Shown here: positions 1-8,761 of the stretch, piece after piece
Position numbering within the stretch: the stretch's first letter is position 1
Layout of the letters: every line of letters starts with the position of its first letter
Translations under genes and position numbers: made by a program
Source of the DNA: a virus
IMG/VR virus record: IMGVR_UViG_3300046007_008124
Location: 1-64,000 of that record
Direction: 5' to 3' (one strand)
Length of the DNA stretch: 64,000 bases
Notes under the pieces: generated by a model
What the model was told of the DNA's origin: nothing
What the model saw: the letters and a program-made list of their open reading frames with translations, nothing else
Databases searched by the model: none

Positions 1-1
1 G

Positions 2-2092
2 AGAGTAAACAAATCAAATGGTCAAATAAGTGTTGTGTATGGTAATATGACGACAATTACAACAAGTACAACTTATCAACCAATGGTTGGTTTAAGGGGT
101 TCCACAAATACAGACTACAATAACAGAAGATTAACAACTTCTATACCGGATGCAACACCAAATTGGGGGGCACCAAATGGTACAACCGCCGGAACATCTA
201 ATGCTCACAACGTAAGGTTTCGTAGTGGATGTGTCCCTTCAACAGGGTTAATATTTATTTGGACTGTGCAGTCTTGTATAGGTCCTACATTACCAACAAT
301 ATCATACACTTCATCATCAACTGCAAATCTTTCTTGGACGGCACCATCACCAACACCAAGCAATGGTTATAATTGGGAATTAAGGTCGTCAGGTGCTGGC
401 GGTAGCGGATCTACCGGACTTGCGGCATCTGGAATAGTCGGTACAACAACCACGACCGCGAGTAGTTTAACCCAACAAACGTCCTATATTCTTTATGTAC
501 AAAGTAATTGTGGTGGAACTACAAGTTCTTGGGTTGCTTCTACCTCATCCATAAGTCCACCAACTAATAATGATTGTTCAAATGCAACATCTGTCACAGT
601 AAACAGTTCTTCAACTTGTACCTCAACAACTTCCGCTAGTAGTGTTGGTGCAACACAATCATCAGCGGCATGTGCCGGTACAGGTGCTGATGATGATGTT
701 TGGTTTTCTTTTGTTGCAACAAATACTTCACATGTTATTACTGTCACACCAGGTACTATGGCTGATGTTGTTTTTCAAGTGTATGGTGGTAATTGTGGTG
801 GACTTTCATCACTATCTTGTATTGATGCGACGGCAGGTTCTAGTGTAGAAACCACAACAGTTAATAGTTTAAGTATTGGCGTTACTTACTACATAAGAAT
901 TCATAGTTACGCATCCACTGTTGGGTCAAGAGGTACTTTTACAGTTTGTATCACAACACCCTGTACTACACCAACAACTGCGGGTACATTATCATCAGAT
1001 AAAACGACAACAGTTGTAAATGATGCTGTTACATTCTCAATTGTGGGAAATGGGGGTAGTGTAACATTATTAGAATGGTCTTTTAATAATTTTAGTACAG
1101 TTGACGGATCAATAACAAATCCTATTATGCCATACACATTACAACTAAATGTTGCACAAGCAAATATGTATTTTAGGGCAACTTCAGTAAGTGGTTCTTG
1201 TCCTGCTGGTGTCACATCACCAATTTTAGTCACATTAGAACTTGCACCACCATATACTTATGGGGTTAGTGATGGTGATTATATATCAAATGTGACATTA
1301 AGTAATATCAACAATACGTCAACAAATGATGGTGATGCTTACCAAGATTTTACTTCTCAAATTATTGAGTTAACTAAAGGGGAACCATACCAATTAAGTG
1401 TTACCGCAACAAATACCTTTCAATCCGGACAAGGATACGCCGCTTGGATTGACTATAATGGTGACGGTATTTTTCAAACAACAGAAAATGTTTTACAAAA
1501 AGCACCAGCAAATTCAACATCAGAATTAATTACAGTACCATCAGATGCTGCAACCGGTGACTTTTTAATGAGAGTTTTATCAGCTTGGGGTTCAACGCCA
1601 TCAAACGATGCTTATTATTCAACAGGGTATGGTTATGGTGAAATAGAGGAATACACTGTTAGACTTTCAAATCCGGTGTCATTACCTGTAGAACTACTTT
1701 ATTTTGAAGGTGTAAAATATCCATCATTTAATAACTTAAAATGGGCTACAGCATCAGAACAAAATTCATCTCATTTTGATATCGAAAGAAGTGAAGATGG
1801 TGAAAATTGGAGAGTTGTTGGTACTAAATTAGCGGCGGGTAATAGTCAGTCATTAATAAATTACACCTATCTTGATTATTATAACCAAGATAATATTGTT
1901 TATTACAGACTGGTACAATATGATATTGATGGTCAACATAAAATTTACGGACCAATATCAATAGAAGGATTTTTTTCAAGTAAAAAAATTGTAAAATATA
2001 TAAATCTTACTGGTCAAGAAGTTAATGAAACATATAAAGGAGTTGTGTTTGAAGTATATGAAGACGGTACTATGAGAAAAATTATTAGATGA
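2..2092 (+). CDS. Secreted-type multidomain protein with GEVED domain and T9SS-like C-terminus (5' truncated)
   Basis: The reading frame is open to the window edge, so the true start lies upstream; a GTG at 35 is only the first in-frame start codon visible and residues are numbered from it. Domains seen in order: a fibronectin III-like segment (about 90-175), a pre-peptidase C-terminal-like beta-sandwich starting NDCSNAT (about 180-310), and a GEVED-type domain (about 415-548) with the motif WIDYNGDGIFQ and the ending GEIEEYTVRL. A segment starting LPVELLYFEG (550) follows, and the protein ends in GVVFEVYEDGTMRKIIR. That ending resembles the last part of type IX secretion sorting domains of Bacteroidota. 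The family normally consists of cell-surface or secreted adhesins and enzymes, so a phage copy may be a host-derived surface protein or an appendage. The stop overlaps the next start (ATGA). Confidence 0.7.
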   Translation, partial: RVNKSNGQISVVYGNMTTITTSTTYQPMVGLRGSTNTDYNNRRLTTSIPDATPNWGAPNGTTAGTSNAHNVRFRSGCVPSTGLIFIWTVQSCIGPTLPTISYTSSSTANLSWTAPSPTPSNGYNWELRSSGAGGSGSTGLAASGIVGTTTTTASSLTQQTSYILYVQSNCGGTTSSWVASTSSISPPTNNDCSNATSVTVNSSSTCTSTTSASSVGATQSSAACAGTGADDDVWFSFVATNTSHVITVTPGTMADVVFQVYGGNCGGLSSLSCIDATAGSSVETTTVNSLSIGVTYYIRIHSYASTVGSRGTFTVCITTPCTTPTTAGTLSSDKTTTVVNDAVTFSIVGNGGSVTLLEWSFNNFSTVDGSITNPIMPYTLQLNVAQANMYFRATSVSGSCPAGVTSPILVTLELAPPYTYGVSDGDYISNVTLSNINNTSTNDGDAYQDFTSQIIELTKGEPYQLSVTATNTFQSGQGYAAWIDYNGDGIFQTTENVLQKAPANSTSELITVPSDAATGDFLMRVLSAWGSTPSNDAYYSTGYGYGEIEEYTVRLSNPVSLPVELLYFEGVKYPSFNNLKWATASEQNSSHFDIERSEDGENWRVVGTKLAAGNSQSLINYTYLDYYNQDNIVYYRLVQYDIDGQHKIYGPISIEGFFSSKKIVKYINLTGQEVNETYKGVVFEVYEDGTMRKIIR

Positions 2093-2559
2093 TAAGTAGA
2101 TTTGAAATTATAAAAAGGTTGTTTACTTCTATTTTAGCGGTATTACAACCTTTTATAATTTATTTTACTTGTGGTAATTTAGAGTCAATATCACAATCTT
2201 GGGAAACTCAATTACAACCCTTATTTATTTTTTCAAATGCACTTGTTAGTTATTTTTTATTTGATTTACCTAAATGGAGAATTCCTGCAGTTTTGTTACT
2301 ATTGTTAACGGTATTTTCAGTACAAAATTGGTTTTTACTTCACAATGTTTTAGCTATTTTATTTTTTATAATGTCCGGAATATCAATGTTATCAGTTAAA
2401 AAATTTAGATTTTATATTCCAATATATTTAATATCATTATTTTTTCTACTAAATGGTGGTTTTTTCTGGATGGAAACTTGGGCAATTATTTGTTTAGTTG
2501 CATATCATATACACATAATGTTTTATACATTAAGTCTTGGAAGAAATAACTCTAATTGA
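2089..2559 (+). CDS. Polytopic membrane protein of unknown function
   Basis: The 156-residue protein has about five hydrophobic segments, for example around residues 10-27, 62-76, 85-103, 106-124 and 130-148, with few charged residues between them, so it is very likely an integral membrane protein. It starts by a four-base ATGA overlap with the GEVED protein, which implies translational coupling and perhaps a joint role at the cell envelope. No family was recognised. Its 3' end overlaps the convergent gene at 2530-2745 by about 30 bases. Confidence 0.6.
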   Translation: MISRFEIIKRLFTSILAVLQPFIIYFTCGNLESISQSWETQLQPLFIFSNALVSYFLFDLPKWRIPAVLLLLLTVFSVQNWFLLHNVLAILFFIMSGISMLSVKKFRFYIPIYLISLFFLLNGGFFWMETWAIICLVAYHIHIMFYTLSLGRNNSN

Positions 2560-2745
2560 TTTTGATAGAATTTCTGACTCGCCAATTGTAAATGCACCAC
2601 GTTTGTGTGCCGCTTTAACAGATTCAACTAAATAGTAAATTGCATGTTCTTTATCCATTGTTGTTAAAATTAATTCTAGATGTTCTTCTGACAATAAATT
2701 TATTGTACCAAATAAATTACCAAATAATTCTTTTTCTTCTTCCAT
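2530..2745 (-). CDS. Small hypothetical phage protein (71 aa)
   Basis: A short charged, helical protein beginning MEEEKELFGNLFG, with no recognised domain. Two things support a real gene: its amphipathic, non-repetitive composition, and an exact TATAAATA late-promoter-like box on its own strand just upstream of the start (2768-2761). It converges with, and slightly overlaps, the membrane-protein gene. The function is unknown. Confidence 0.5.
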   Translation of the reverse strand: MEEEKELFGNLFGTINLLSEEHLELILTTMDKEHAIYYLVESVKAAHKRGAFTIGESEILSKSIRVISSKT

Positions 2746-2760
2746 TTTAGTTATTTTAGA

Positions 2761-2768
2761 TATTTATA
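2761..2768 (-). promoter_or_regulatory. Putative T4-like late promoter box TATAAATA
   Basis: The plus strand reads TATTTATA, so the minus strand carries TATAAATA, the core of T4 late promoters. It lies about 16-23 bases upstream of the start at 2745 and would give a short leader. AT-rich sequence produces such octamers by chance, so this is supported mainly by its position and by the gp55-like sigma factor at 12814-13563. Confidence 0.35.
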
Positions 2769-2773
2769 ATATA

Positions 2774-3739
2774 ATGGATTTAAGAAAAATTATAAAGAGA
2801 ATACTAAAAGAAGCCACAAGTGATGGTGGTGGTAGAGGATCTTATGCTCCACCATTACAACCTGGTATGAAAGATTTTAATGATAGTCAATTAGGACCAT
2901 TTACTGTTGATGTTTCAAAATATAAAAGTCCTTTAGTTGCATATGATAGTTATGACCATAAATTTGATTTAAAGAAAAATGAAATTAAAAAGTTAGAAAC
3001 TAGAGCAAAAAAAGTTTCTAATTATTTAAAGTATCATCCAGAAGCAACTTTTACTGATGAAGATGGTGGTGTAATAAATCAAACACCAAGTGGTAATTTA
3101 AAAAAAACAAAAAAAGAAATTGTTCCAATTGAAAGAAAAAAATTAAATGAAATAAGTACTACGACTAGTGCCGGTGAATATAATGGACCACAAGAACTTG
3201 GTTTAAGGATTTGGAAAAACTCTGAACTAGGTCCTTTTAGTGTTGAGTCTAAAATTAGAGTTAACCAAATCCCAAAGAAAAAAACAACAAAAAAAAATGT
3301 TAAAAGAATTGTTGGTGTATGGGAAAAGGACAAATCTGGTAAATATGAAATACCAACATACCCAGTTGGTACTACAGATGAAGAAACAATTACTGAAGAC
3401 TTAGCTGTTTGGTTTGGTAAAAAGAAAAAACCAAAAGGTTCATCACAACCAAAAGGACCTTGGGTTGATATTTGTAGAAAAGTTGATGGTAAACATCCAC
3501 CTTGTGGTAGGTCAGACGCAAGTACAGGTTCTTATCCTAAATGTAGAGCGGCTGGTGTTGCAGGTAAAATGTCTGATTCACAAAAAAAAGCAGCTTGTCA
3601 ACAAAAAAGAAAAGCAGAAAAAAATGATCCACAATCTGGTAAAGGACAAAAACCAGTTATGACATCATATAAGACAAAAAAAGAATCAATTAATAATTTA
3701 GTTGACAGAGTTCTTACTGAAATTAGAAATTCTTTCTAG
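2774..3739 (+). CDS. Putative prohead-associated protein with DUF5872-like Cys module
   Basis: The 321-residue basic protein begins MDLRKIIKRILKEA and ends NNLVDRVLTEIRNSF; both ends are short amphipathic helices containing an L-x-E tripeptide. Two related segments, LGPFTVDVSKYK (about 40) and LGPFSVESKIR (about 150), suggest an internal duplication. Near the C-terminus (about 230-280) is a small Cys/Lys module with WVDICRK, PCGRSDAS and YPKCRAAG. It resembles DUF5872-like modules that I recall from large viruses and marine phages. The N-terminal peptide resembles a T4 capsid-targeting sequence. I infer packaging into the prohead; the biochemical role is unknown. Confidence 0.55.
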   Translation: MDLRKIIKRILKEATSDGGGRGSYAPPLQPGMKDFNDSQLGPFTVDVSKYKSPLVAYDSYDHKFDLKKNEIKKLETRAKKVSNYLKYHPEATFTDEDGGVINQTPSGNLKKTKKEIVPIERKKLNEISTTTSAGEYNGPQELGLRIWKNSELGPFSVESKIRVNQIPKKKTTKKNVKRIVGVWEKDKSGKYEIPTYPVGTTDEETITEDLAVWFGKKKKPKGSSQPKGPWVDICRKVDGKHPPCGRSDASTGSYPKCRAAGVAGKMSDSQKKAACQQKRKAEKNDPQSGKGQKPVMTSYKTKKESINNLVDRVLTEIRNSF

Positions 3740-4138
3740 TACATTATGTAATGAATTTTTTATTTGGGAATTTATCTTTTCTTCGTATTCGGTTCTTCTT
3801 TTTTCGGTTTCTGTGTCATATATTTTTGTGACTCTTTCCCAATCTCGTTTACTCAATTTTACGTGGTAATGGTATACGTGATTTGTTAAATCAACATTAC
3901 CATCATACATTGTTATAAACAAATCTAATTCTTTATTCTCCAAATACCGTTTATGTGACATTGGGGCAATCATAAATTTGGTTGATTGGTTTTTAATCAT
4001 TTTGACACAAATATGAAAACAAGTTTTTTCATAAGAAGTTGTTTCTTCTTCGTAACTTTTAAAAACACCGTCTTTTTTTGTCCATAAATAAAATCGCATT
4101 TTAAACCTTCTAAAAAACCTAAAAATTCTTTTAAACAT
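3698..4138 (-). CDS. Hypothetical basic phage protein (146 aa)
   Basis: No family recognised. The start is rich in Arg and Phe (MFKRIFRFFRRFKMRFYLW). The middle contains a plausible folded segment with LDLFITMYDGN and YHYHVKLSKRDWERV, and the C-terminal third is helical and charged. A second Met at residue 14 is an alternative start. It converges with the preceding gene and overlaps its 3' end by about 42 bases. Regular amino-acid composition supports real coding. Confidence 0.5.
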   Translation of the reverse strand: MFKRIFRFFRRFKMRFYLWTKKDGVFKSYEEETTSYEKTCFHICVKMIKNQSTKFMIAPMSHKRYLENKELDLFITMYDGNVDLTNHVYHYHVKLSKRDWERVTKIYDTETEKRRTEYEEKINSQIKNSLHNVLERISNFSKNSVN

Positions 4139-4191
4139 ATCTTATAATTTATTTTCTACAAAGATATGGAAAAAATAATTATAATACCAAA

Positions 4192-4377
4192 TTATTTTAA
4201 TAGTATTTTATTATATTCACATTTCCAACCTTTATAATGTTGTAAATCACCTTTACCAACCCTATGTAAAGCACTGTCATTCAAACCGTGCTCCAAACAA
4301 AAATTTCTCAAGGAAGTTAAATTAAATTCAACGCCATATGGTGATATTAATTTATAAACTCTTTTTTCATCTGTAAA
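4192..4377 (-). pseudogene. Remnant of homing-endonuclease-type DNA-binding module
   Basis: On the minus strand a 61-codon open stretch, with no in-frame ATG, follows directly and in the same frame after the TAA that ends the 4378-4830 gene. It reads FTDEKRVYKLISPYGVEF, then LRNFCLEHGL, ALHRVGKGDL and HYKGWKCEYN before a TAA. The pattern 'y.lisP.G.....l..FC.ehgL..s.l.rv.kG...h.kGW.c' is typical of the small DNA-binding repeats found with phage homing endonucleases. No nuclease domain remains. It is probably a decayed or truncated mobile endonuclease gene; stop-codon readthrough that extends the upstream protein is less likely. Confidence 0.5.
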
Positions 4378-4830
4378 TTATTTTTTTATCCACTTACCAC
4401 CTTTAGAGTTGTACCTCTTAACGGCAGCGCCATTACAATATGCGCTCGGACAAACGTCGTATCTTGCTCTAGCCCAAGATAAAGATTGTTGCCATAATTT
4501 TTTATTAGTTGCAACATTCTTTTTTTTCTTACCTTCAGCCATAACCATATCCTTATCGTCAATATTCATAGACATTTCCATACCATCTTTTTTTGATTCA
4601 TTCATTAAAAAATCAAAAACTTGGTCCATATTATTTTTTGCTTCAGATATGTGATCTTGAGCCCAATCGTGACCATTTTCTAAAATAGATTCAACCATTT
4701 CTTCATCTAAATCTAAAAGTAAATCACACTGTCTTCTCATTTGTTGCAGGTTAGAGAAGAACATATATCTTCCAGACCTATGTTCGTCTTCTTCCTTTAG
4801 TACTTTTTTTATAATTCTTTCTATACTCAT
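4378..4830 (-). CDS. Phage protein with prohead-targeting-like N-terminus and AR.KYDV.PSAY-type C-terminus
   Basis: A 150-residue protein beginning MSIERIIKKVLKEE, the same kind of N-terminal amphipathic peptide as the 2774-3739 product. The middle is acidic and helical. The C-terminal 35 residues contain WARARYDVCPSAYCNGAA and end GGKWIKK, a short motif that recurs in phage virion or core proteins. The paired targeting-like peptide suggests packaging in the head, possibly with prohead-protease cleavage after LKE. The exact role is unknown. Confidence 0.55.
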   Translation of the reverse strand: MSIERIIKKVLKEEDEHRSGRYMFFSNLQQMRRQCDLLLDLDEEMVESILENGHDWAQDHISEAKNNMDQVFDFLMNESKKDGMEMSMNIDDKDMVMAEGKKKKNVATNKKLWQQSLSWARARYDVCPSAYCNGAAVKRYNSKGGKWIKK

Positions 4831-4834
4831 AATT

Positions 4835-6643
4835 TTAATTATTTAATCCGTTAGGTCCTCCAAGAACTATCATATTTAATTGTGTCACCGCTGTTCCATA
4901 ACCATCAGTCCATACTGGATGAGGTGGTGTTACCGATATTGTAGTTGTACCACCAGATGTACATATTTCTTGACATAAAAATGTTTCAGTATTTGCACTT
5001 CTTGGTTGATTTACATCTGGGTTGTTTTCAGAACATATTGAACAATTAAAATAAAAACCAACCGGCGTAAATTCATTTGAATTTAAAGGTATTGGACATA
5101 CATTTGATATTGTATAACAATTACCATTTTGGTCGCTTACGGAATAATTTTGTAATGAACCGTAGTTTAATATTTGTAAATAATTCTCAAGTGTTATTTG
5201 AACAAAACTTTCTGTGTATGGAATATCGCAAGAAAGTAATGTGATTCCTATTGCACCTTGTGAATTACAATTTTCACAAGTATCATATATTAATGTTGTT
5301 CCTAAACCATTTTTTTGTGTGTTATAATAAGTTCCATTATAATAACCACTTGTAGTACTAGTAATTTCACCACAAACCCACTCATTAGAACCCCACATTA
5401 ATTTAACAATATCTCCAGTTGTGACTGTACTATCTGTCGTTACATTTACAGAATAATTTGATGATGTACCACTAGCAGCACATATATTTACCTGCCAGTA
5501 ATTTATATCGGCAGTTGCATTACAATCCGAACAATCTTCAAAAGTTTCAACACTATATATTGTTCCAGGGTAATATCCGGATGACGTTCCTGCAATTTGT
5601 GCACACACATCATTTAATGGGTCATAAAAATGAGTACCAGCACTTAAAGCTTGAAACGACCTAAGTGTATAAGAATTTTCATTACAATCTACATAACCAT
5701 AAAGAACACCACTACACTCAACACAAGGGTCACATCCAGGTTGTGGTTCAAAATTAAAGAAATTATTAATTGTAACTTCTTCTTCTGTGTACCCACTAAC
5801 TTCGTAACAACCATTATCTAAAGATAGGTTTGAAACATCACCAGCACCATAAAAAGCTGAAGACCAAACAACTTCAGTTTGCTCAGAATCAATACAATTA
5901 ACAAGTTTTATTTTTTGGGCTGAAGTTGATAAACAATCAATACATTCGGCTTCACCTCCATTGTCAATAAAAAGTCCATAATCTTGAATAAAATTAAAAA
6001 ATGGACCAGTACATGCTTCACTAACTGAGACGACACCACAATATTGGTCAATTCCATTTGAATATGAAATTAAATGTCCGTCAAATGTATTATCAAGTAA
6101 TAAAACACAATCAGTTTCACCATCCGTACATCTTTGTACAATATGTGGAATAGCGTTTGTTTGAAGACAAGAAGGACAATCAGTTTGTAATACTGGTGTT
6201 CCTTGTACAACACCTATTTTACAATTGAGAATCTGTTCATTTAAAACTTCTTGTGATGAATAAATACCAAAACCTACTAGAGTTGCACAAGTGGTTATTA
6301 ATTCGTCACATACGGAATATGTTATATAATAAGTTTCATCAATAGTTGGTGAAAAACCAAAACTTTCTGCTGTGACAGCAAAATTACCCCTTACACAATC
6401 TTCAAAGTTATAAACAAAAAAATTAGAAACTTGACAATCATAACAATCTGTATAACCACTAATTAAATATCTTCCAGCAGTTGGTTCGTCAGTTAAACTT
6501 GTTATAGTAACACATTGTATTTTGTTGGGTCCGTTAGGTATATTTGATGTTAACCACGCTTGTCCTATTGATGGTATATTAAAGTTAAAATCTACTGACT
6601 CAAGATTATTTGTGGTACATTGAACCGTATTTATATTTGCCAT
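4835..6643 (-). CDS. Cys-rich repeat protein, probable appendage or fibre component
   Basis: The 602-residue secreted-style protein has no clear signal peptide. It is built of repeated beta-rich modules, each closing with an acidic Cys pair such as FEDCVRG, FEDCSDCNA, YDTCENCNS or YFNCSICSE. The last 57 residues, from RSANTETFLCQEICTSGG to LNN, are nearly identical to the C-terminus of the neighbour at 6655-7269. The shared tail is probably an assembly or trimerisation domain, with the Cys modules forming a variable shaft or tip. It lies directly upstream of baseplate and virion genes read on the same strand. The function is inferred from context only. Confidence 0.55.
   Translation of the reverse strand: MANINTVQCTTNNLESVDFNFNIPSIGQAWLTSNIPNGPNKIQCVTITSLTDEPTAGRYLISGYTDCYDCQVSNFFVYNFEDCVRGNFAVTAESFGFSPTIDETYYITYSVCDELITTCATLVGFGIYSSQEVLNEQILNCKIGVVQGTPVLQTDCPSCLQTNAIPHIVQRCTDGETDCVLLLDNTFDGHLISYSNGIDQYCGVVSVSEACTGPFFNFIQDYGLFIDNGGEAECIDCLSTSAQKIKLVNCIDSEQTEVVWSSAFYGAGDVSNLSLDNGCYEVSGYTEEEVTINNFFNFEPQPGCDPCVECSGVLYGYVDCNENSYTLRSFQALSAGTHFYDPLNDVCAQIAGTSSGYYPGTIYSVETFEDCSDCNATADINYWQVNICAASGTSSNYSVNVTTDSTVTTGDIVKLMWGSNEWVCGEITSTTSGYYNGTYYNTQKNGLGTTLIYDTCENCNSQGAIGITLLSCDIPYTESFVQITLENYLQILNYGSLQNYSVSDQNGNCYTISNVCPIPLNSNEFTPVGFYFNCSICSENNPDVNQPRSANTETFLCQEICTSGGTTTISVTPPHPVWTDGYGTAVTQLNMIVLGGPNGLNN
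4881..5006. repeat. 126-bp direct repeat, copy 1 (shared C-terminal coding segment)
   Basis: Begins tgtgtcaccgctgttccata and matches 6701-6826 with a single T/C difference (4994 against 6814). It encodes the common C-terminal domain of the two Cys-rich proteins. The near-identity contrasts with their diverged N-terminal parts. Confidence 0.85.
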
Positions 6644-6654
6644 AATTTATTTTT

Positions 6655-7269
6655 TTAATTATTTAATCCATTAATACCACCTAATGTAATCATGTTTAAC
6701 TGTGTCACCGCTGTTCCATAACCATCAGTCCATACTGGATGAGGTGGTGTTACCGATATTGTAGTTGTACCACCAGATGTACATATTTCTTGACATAAAA
6801 ATGTTTCAGTATTCGCACTTCTTGGTGGTTCTTCTCCACAATCTTCACAAAGTAAAAAGGGTCCTGAAACGTATGTATAATCTGTTACACCCAATTCACT
6901 TAACCCCTCAAAAGTAGCACAAAATGGTGTTTCAGAAGCAAATTGTATTTCATAAGTAAGACCTGTAGTGGGTGACCCAAATTCACTACAAAAATCAGTT
7001 GCGCTTATATTAATTTCATTTTCTGTACCACATTGTATAAATTTAAAATTTAAAGATTCTGTAAGACCACTTAAACACGAACAACAATCTGTATGTGGGC
7101 TAATAAAGGATATATTTAGAGTTTCAGCGTTCTCTGTTACTGCCCCAACAGTACCACAAAATCGGGCCTCGCTAATATCAAACTCTATTGTGGCGCCCGA
7201 CGTTAACGTATCTGCAGAAATAATGTATTCATTATTAGTTAAACATTCGTTTATAATATAATTTGGCAT
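6655..7269 (-). CDS. Short Cys-rich paralogue with shared C-terminal domain
   Basis: A 204-residue protein with about two of the Cys modules found in the larger neighbour (for example LLCEDCGEEPP, about 139-149). It then carries the same 57-residue C-terminus starting RSANTETFLCQEI. It is separated by only about ten bases from the 602-residue paralogue and probably shares its operon. The size difference with a fixed C-terminus suggests modular exchange of the exposed part. Likely an appendage protein; not recognised as a named family. Confidence 0.55.
   Translation of the reverse strand: MPNYIINECLTNNEYIISADTLTSGATIEFDISEARFCGTVGAVTENAETLNISFISPHTDCCSCLSGLTESLNFKFIQCGTENEINISATDFCSEFGSPTTGLTYEIQFASETPFCATFEGLSELGVTDYTYVSGPFLLCEDCGEEPPRSANTETFLCQEICTSGGTTTISVTPPHPVWTDGYGTAVTQLNMITLGGINGLNN
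6701..6826. repeat. 126-bp direct repeat, copy 2
   Basis: Second copy of the segment at 4881-5006, in the same orientation, with one mismatch. It lies inside the 6655-7269 gene. The two copies bracket about 1.7 kb and could recombine to delete or fuse the two genes. Confidence 0.85.
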
Positions 7270-7280
7270 TTTCTATTTTT

Positions 7281-8741
7281 TTATTTTTTATTCACTATTT
7301 GAAACTTAATCTGTTTTTTATAAGTATTTACCTCACCAGAAGAAATTACCTTTAAATCAACATAATATTCATTTGGTATTTTATCTCTGGTATCAAAAAT
7401 AAAATAATATTCGTTTGGTGTTCTATTAAGTTTTGACCAGTCTTGAACTTGGACTTCTGTTTGACCTTCTCTTACATATACACGATAATAACCTTCTACT
7501 TTTGGTAACATTTTATTTGTCGTATATGCTTGTTTTATAATAACACCAACTTTTCTTATATCTGTATTTAATATTTTTTCATCTTGTTTAATTCCAAAGA
7601 AATCAAAACCATAAACTTTTGGATCATTTGTTGATGTTCCTATTTGAATGTTTTTTTGGACCGGATATAAAACAAATTCATTATAAACATCTGGTAATAC
7701 AAAACCATCCATTGTAATGTTTTTCCAAGTATCCTGAAATGTACAAGGGGTTTTATATCCTAATAAAGGTGGAATTGTAACTTCGTATACACCTTTTGTT
7801 TTTTGACAAGAAGGTAAATTAATTAATCCAGAAATTGGGTCACCACTAGCATCACTAATTGTAACTAATGGCGGATTGTCTAAATTTTTAAAATCACCAT
7901 CTTCATAAATGTATAAATACAATTTATTTGTTTTACCTAAAGAAAAAGAATTTCTATCATCTTCAATTAAATCATCATAATTTGTTTCCAAAAAAGGCTC
8001 ATAAAATGTTTGAGTATGTCTTGTAAAAAACCCAACAGAGTATGTACCAGTTGTTCCGGATAAATTCTCAACTTGAGGTAAGAAAGCAATTACCCAACCA
8101 ACAGAGTTAATAGTATCACCATTCAATACACCATTTATTTCATCAGTCATATCAAATTCAATATTTTCATCACCAAATTCAAAATGTTGTCTTGCAATTT
8201 CGGTTAAACCGGAATATGGAACAGAACCACTATTTGTATTACTATATATTCCAGGTTGTTCCCAAACACCAATTGTTGTTGTTTGATACCAGTTTGATGG
8301 ACGGTCAGAATAATTTTTATCATTTGGTATTTCTGTTATCACATCATAATAATCGTAACCAACACCTTCATCCCAAATTTGTGGTTTTTCTGGGTCTAAA
8401 TCAAAATAAGGAATTCTAAGTAACACAAGATCAAATGATGTTGCCCTTAATCTTCCTTGTGATGTTTTTGCATTTAAAAAATCTTTATCAAAATAACTTG
8501 TATTTGTCATTCTTAGGGTGTGTTTCATATTTGTTGTACACCCAGTTGATATTAATCCATTTGCAATTTTTTCTTTTAGTAATGTTAAATCTAAATCAAA
8601 AATAAATCTTGTAAAACCAATTGGATTAACAAGGCCACCATCACCATAAAATAATTCTGTTACTGGATTTCTTCCGGTATTAACAAAACTATTTGAAATT
8701 AAAGTATTATTTCTACTAAAGTATGAATTATTAATTGACAT
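7281..8741 (-). CDS. Virion structural protein, probably baseplate-associated
   Basis: A 486-residue soluble, beta-rich protein. The N-terminal part (YFSRNNTL, then TGRNPVTELFYGDGG and FTRFIFDLDLTLL) resembles DNRLRE-like or carbohydrate-binding jelly-roll modules that attach to fibres. The remainder, from about residue 270, contains two or three Ig-like strands, for example FEPF..TNY and KVEGYYRVYVREGQ. It sits between the Cys-rich appendage genes and the gp5-like spike gene on the same strand, which suggests a link between baseplate and appendage. No named T4 counterpart was identified. Confidence 0.5.
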   Translation of the reverse strand: MSINNSYFSRNNTLISNSFVNTGRNPVTELFYGDGGLVNPIGFTRFIFDLDLTLLKEKIANGLISTGCTTNMKHTLRMTNTSYFDKDFLNAKTSQGRLRATSFDLVLLRIPYFDLDPEKPQIWDEGVGYDYYDVITEIPNDKNYSDRPSNWYQTTTIGVWEQPGIYSNTNSGSVPYSGLTEIARQHFEFGDENIEFDMTDEINGVLNGDTINSVGWVIAFLPQVENLSGTTGTYSVGFFTRHTQTFYEPFLETNYDDLIEDDRNSFSLGKTNKLYLYIYEDGDFKNLDNPPLVTISDASGDPISGLINLPSCQKTKGVYEVTIPPLLGYKTPCTFQDTWKNITMDGFVLPDVYNEFVLYPVQKNIQIGTSTNDPKVYGFDFFGIKQDEKILNTDIRKVGVIIKQAYTTNKMLPKVEGYYRVYVREGQTEVQVQDWSKLNRTPNEYYFIFDTRDKIPNEYYVDLKVISSGEVNTYKKQIKFQIVNKK

Positions 8742-8761
8742 TTACTTTTTTATAATAAATA

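Noticed and set aside
3079-3333. Minus-strand Phe-rich hydrophobic frame inside 2774-3739
   Set aside because: It is the reverse complement of Lys-rich coding sequence and has no independent support.
4378-4380. Recoding of TAA as sense codon
   Set aside because: TAA ends most genes here at sensible positions, so the in-frame module downstream is better explained by a decayed gene.
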